From Chloroflexota bacterium (GTDB lineage: Bacteria; Chloroflexota; Ktedonobacteria; Ktedonobacterales; Ktedonobacteraceae): 33,797 nucleotides of DNA. Below the pieces are notes generated by a model. It did not search any database and was not told where the DNA came from. It was given only the letters and a program-made list of their open reading frames with translations. Positions within the stretch are counted from its first letter, which is position 1. Every line of letters begins with the position of its first letter. The DNA is taken from contig VBJK01000172.1 of NCBI GenBank assembly GCA_005879655.1, forward strand, positions 1 to 33,797, read 5' to 3'. The position numbers and the translations under genes are program-made. Below, piece by piece: positions 32,635 to 33,797 of this stretch.

Positions 32635-32886
32635 AAATGTGGACAAATAGAGCCAAATATCATTGCGACAGGACTCAAGGCATCGGTCTTCTCGGTCTTT
32701 AATCTGCCACCCATCTATGAAGCAGTGCTTGCACTCGTCCTGAACCTGGTACTGGCTGTTGTGCTAACACCTGTCTTTGAGGCGGTTGGTGCAAAGCGTG
32801 GCGTAGATGTAACGGTACCTGCTGATTATGATGAGGATTTAGTCTTGTCTTCAGGGCCGGAAGGGACAAAAGAGGCGCTAGGCTGA
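32635..32886 (+). pseudogene. C-terminal remnant of a sodium/solute symporter-type transporter
   Basis: One open frame without a start codon reads IATGLKASVFSVFNLP, then ALVLNLVLAVVLTPVFEAVG, a final membrane helix, and DVTVPADYDEDL with a short polar tail. The order of last helix, short loop and PADY tail matches the end of sodium:solute symporters (SSS family, MctP-like). The rest of the transporter is missing. A further protein-like stretch in another frame (32883-32981; LNSLAAWYSVKAEPDVEERE) may be another remnant. Confidence 0.5.
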
Positions 32887-32993
32887 ACTCTCTAGCGGCT
32901 TGGTACTCTGTCAAGGCTGAGCCTGATGTTGAAGAGCGTGAGGTCATGCTAAGAGAGGCATTAACCAAACAGATTGAATGAACCGCTGAGGGG

Positions 32994-33019
32994 CCAGAGA
33001 TTTTTGCAAAAATCTCTGG
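32994..33019. repeat. 26-nt perfect palindrome
   Basis: CCAGAGATTTTTG and its reverse complement meet without a loop (32994-33019). It touches the left end of the next element by two bases and could form a cruciform or mark an insertion site. Confidence 0.7.
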
Positions 33020-33148
33020 TTCTTACGCAACTTTGCTGATTCTCGAAATGACAAGTCTCGGCAATGACAAGATTTGGCTTGCAAGGCCAGTCATTCTCAT
33101 CCGCACTCAAGAGTTACTCTACTCAATCAGCAAAGTTGCGTAAGAACC
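33018..33148. mobile_element. MITE-like element with 24-bp perfect terminal inverted repeats
   Basis: The left end 33018-33041 begins GGTTCTTACGCAACTTTGCT, and 33125-33148 is its exact inverse. Total length is 131 bp with no ORF. It looks like a non-autonomous remnant of an insertion sequence. No clear target-site duplication was seen. Confidence 0.65.
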
Positions 33149-33278
33149 CTAAAGTTTTGCGCAAATCGAGGATGAGCAGACTCCGGGGAAATCTAGGGAG
33201 GTGCTAGGCTGAAAAGGGATGGCACCACTACATATAATGGGCTGTTTTCAAACTCTAATGAGCCTCTTCTGCCTTTAT

Positions 33279-33413
33279 CGGTGCTTTGTTGACTTGGGAA
33301 TTCATCCTCTTAACTCTTCTATTAAGAGGTGATGACAAGCCGATTCAGCGAACGACAGTAAATCTCATCTCTTTCTTCCCAAGCGGGGAAATTCCCAAGT
33401 CAACAAAGCACCG
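33279..33413. mobile_element. Second MITE-like element with 24-bp perfect terminal inverted repeats
   Basis: The left end 33279-33302 starts CGGTGCTTTGTTGACTTGGG, and 33390-33413 is its exact inverse. The element spans 135 bp and has no ORF. Its ends differ from those of the 33018 element, so a different transposase would be needed. Confidence 0.65.
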
Positions 33414-33511
33414 TTACAGCGGTTCGCTGAAAGATTGAACCGTTAGTATACCTTGGGTTGCGGGGTTCCTCACATCCTCTCGCAGGTCAAGACTGCCGCG
33501 AACCGCTGTAA
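33414..33511. repeat. Third inverted repeat abutting the second element
   Basis: TTACAGCGGTTCGC (33414-33427) and its inverse (33498-33511) enclose 70 bp. It begins directly at the end of the previous element. A variant (TTCAGCGAAC) lies inside that element at about 33344. Bases 33512-33760 hold nothing recognised. Confidence 0.5.
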
Positions 33512-33760
33512 ATAGTCCGAGAGTGAGAAGTAATATCAAATCCGGTTAATTAGTGTATATTGGGAGAGCAGCAAGTTGGCCCTTGAATGTACAGTACTCT
33601 CTAGAATTTGATATAAGCTCACGAGTATCTTGCCAAAGAGATGTGATACAATGGCAGAAGTAAGCGTGCTGCATTTCCGACCTAGGAAGTCCAATTGCTC
33701 GTTCCCGCTCCGCTGTAGCGTAAGCGCCCCTTGGACAAACGAGGGAGAGAAAGGAATGAA

Positions 33761-33797
33761 ATGTCTATGGATTTTAGCCAACTTTTCAAATACCCTT
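33761..33797 (+). CDS. Start of a gene cut by the window edge
   Basis: ATG 33761, with AAGGA 5 nt upstream, opens MSMDFSQLFKYP and runs off the window. Too short to identify. An overlapping ATG at 33756 (MKCLWILANFSN) in another frame is less well placed. Confidence 0.35.
   Translation, partial: MSMDFSQLFKYP

Noticed and set aside
33197..33212. Copy of the symporter remnant's end (GAGGTGCTAGGCTGA against GAGGCGCTAGGCTGA)
   Set aside because: Only 15 bases match, with no extension on either side, so chance cannot be excluded.
33640..33660. Promoter before the last gene (TACAAT near 33648)
   Set aside because: No -35-like hexamer lies at 16-18 nt and no extended -10 is present.
33536..33781. 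81-residue minus-strand frame at the right edge
   Set aside because: There is no ribosome site or recognisable domain, and it overlaps the better supported plus-strand start at 33761.

Overview
The window is bacterial chromosomal DNA. It carries large Ser/Thr-kinase-like membrane proteins, TPR and HEAT-repeat proteins, a DUF1015 protein, an aerobic-CO-dehydrogenase-type molybdoenzyme and many ABC transporters, with short promoters and clear Shine-Dalgarno sites. This mix, with no phage or plasmid core genes, fits a soil-type Chloroflexota best, probably a Ktedonobacteria member. That placement is inference from gene content only. No rRNA, tRNA or CRISPR array was seen.

Bases 1-6100 hold the 3' end of a coxL/xdhA-type molybdopterin subunit, a hicAB toxin-antitoxin pair, and a sugar-type ABC importer on the minus strand (binding protein, MalK-like ATPase, MalF-like and MalG-like permeases). 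A decayed copy of the coxL 3' end (1463-1558) and a decayed piece of a second hicB (5991-6053) lie on either side of the importer. This suggests that an ancestral coxL-hicAB duplication was split by the importer operon.

Bases 6100-14800 hold a phytoene-desaturase-like FAD oxidoreductase divergent from moaD-moaE. Next comes a single-chain MNT-HEPN protein, convergent with a TPR protein across a 31-bp hairpin. A minus-strand series follows: GntR/UTRA regulator, thioredoxin, Bax-inhibitor-1-like membrane protein, two small zinc-binding-type proteins and a 7Fe ferredoxin.

Bases 15100-24900 hold two adjacent kinase-like membrane proteins. The first has a catalytic kinase domain and an extracellular lectin/LamG-like domain. 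The second is a pseudokinase whose extracellular end is a Rieske 2Fe-2S domain. Then follow a DUF1015 protein with a short upstream leader ORF, a HEAT-repeat protein, a proline-rich membrane protein and a primary-type sigma-70 factor.

Bases 24836-31300 begin with a tandem 186-bp duplication rich in GCGCAATTTATTGCGC palindromes that includes the last codons of the sigma gene. A MacAB-type operon follows on the minus strand: an adaptor split into two overlapping ORFs, an ATPase with a repetitive N-terminal tail, and two MacB-like permeases.

Bases 31500-33797 hold one unrecognised protein, then about 1.4 kb of decayed and mobile-looking DNA. It contains a possible 58-residue peptide with a good promoter, the C-terminal remnant of a sodium/solute symporter, two MITE-like elements with 24-bp perfect terminal inverted repeats, a third smaller inverted repeat, and the start of a gene cut by the window edge.
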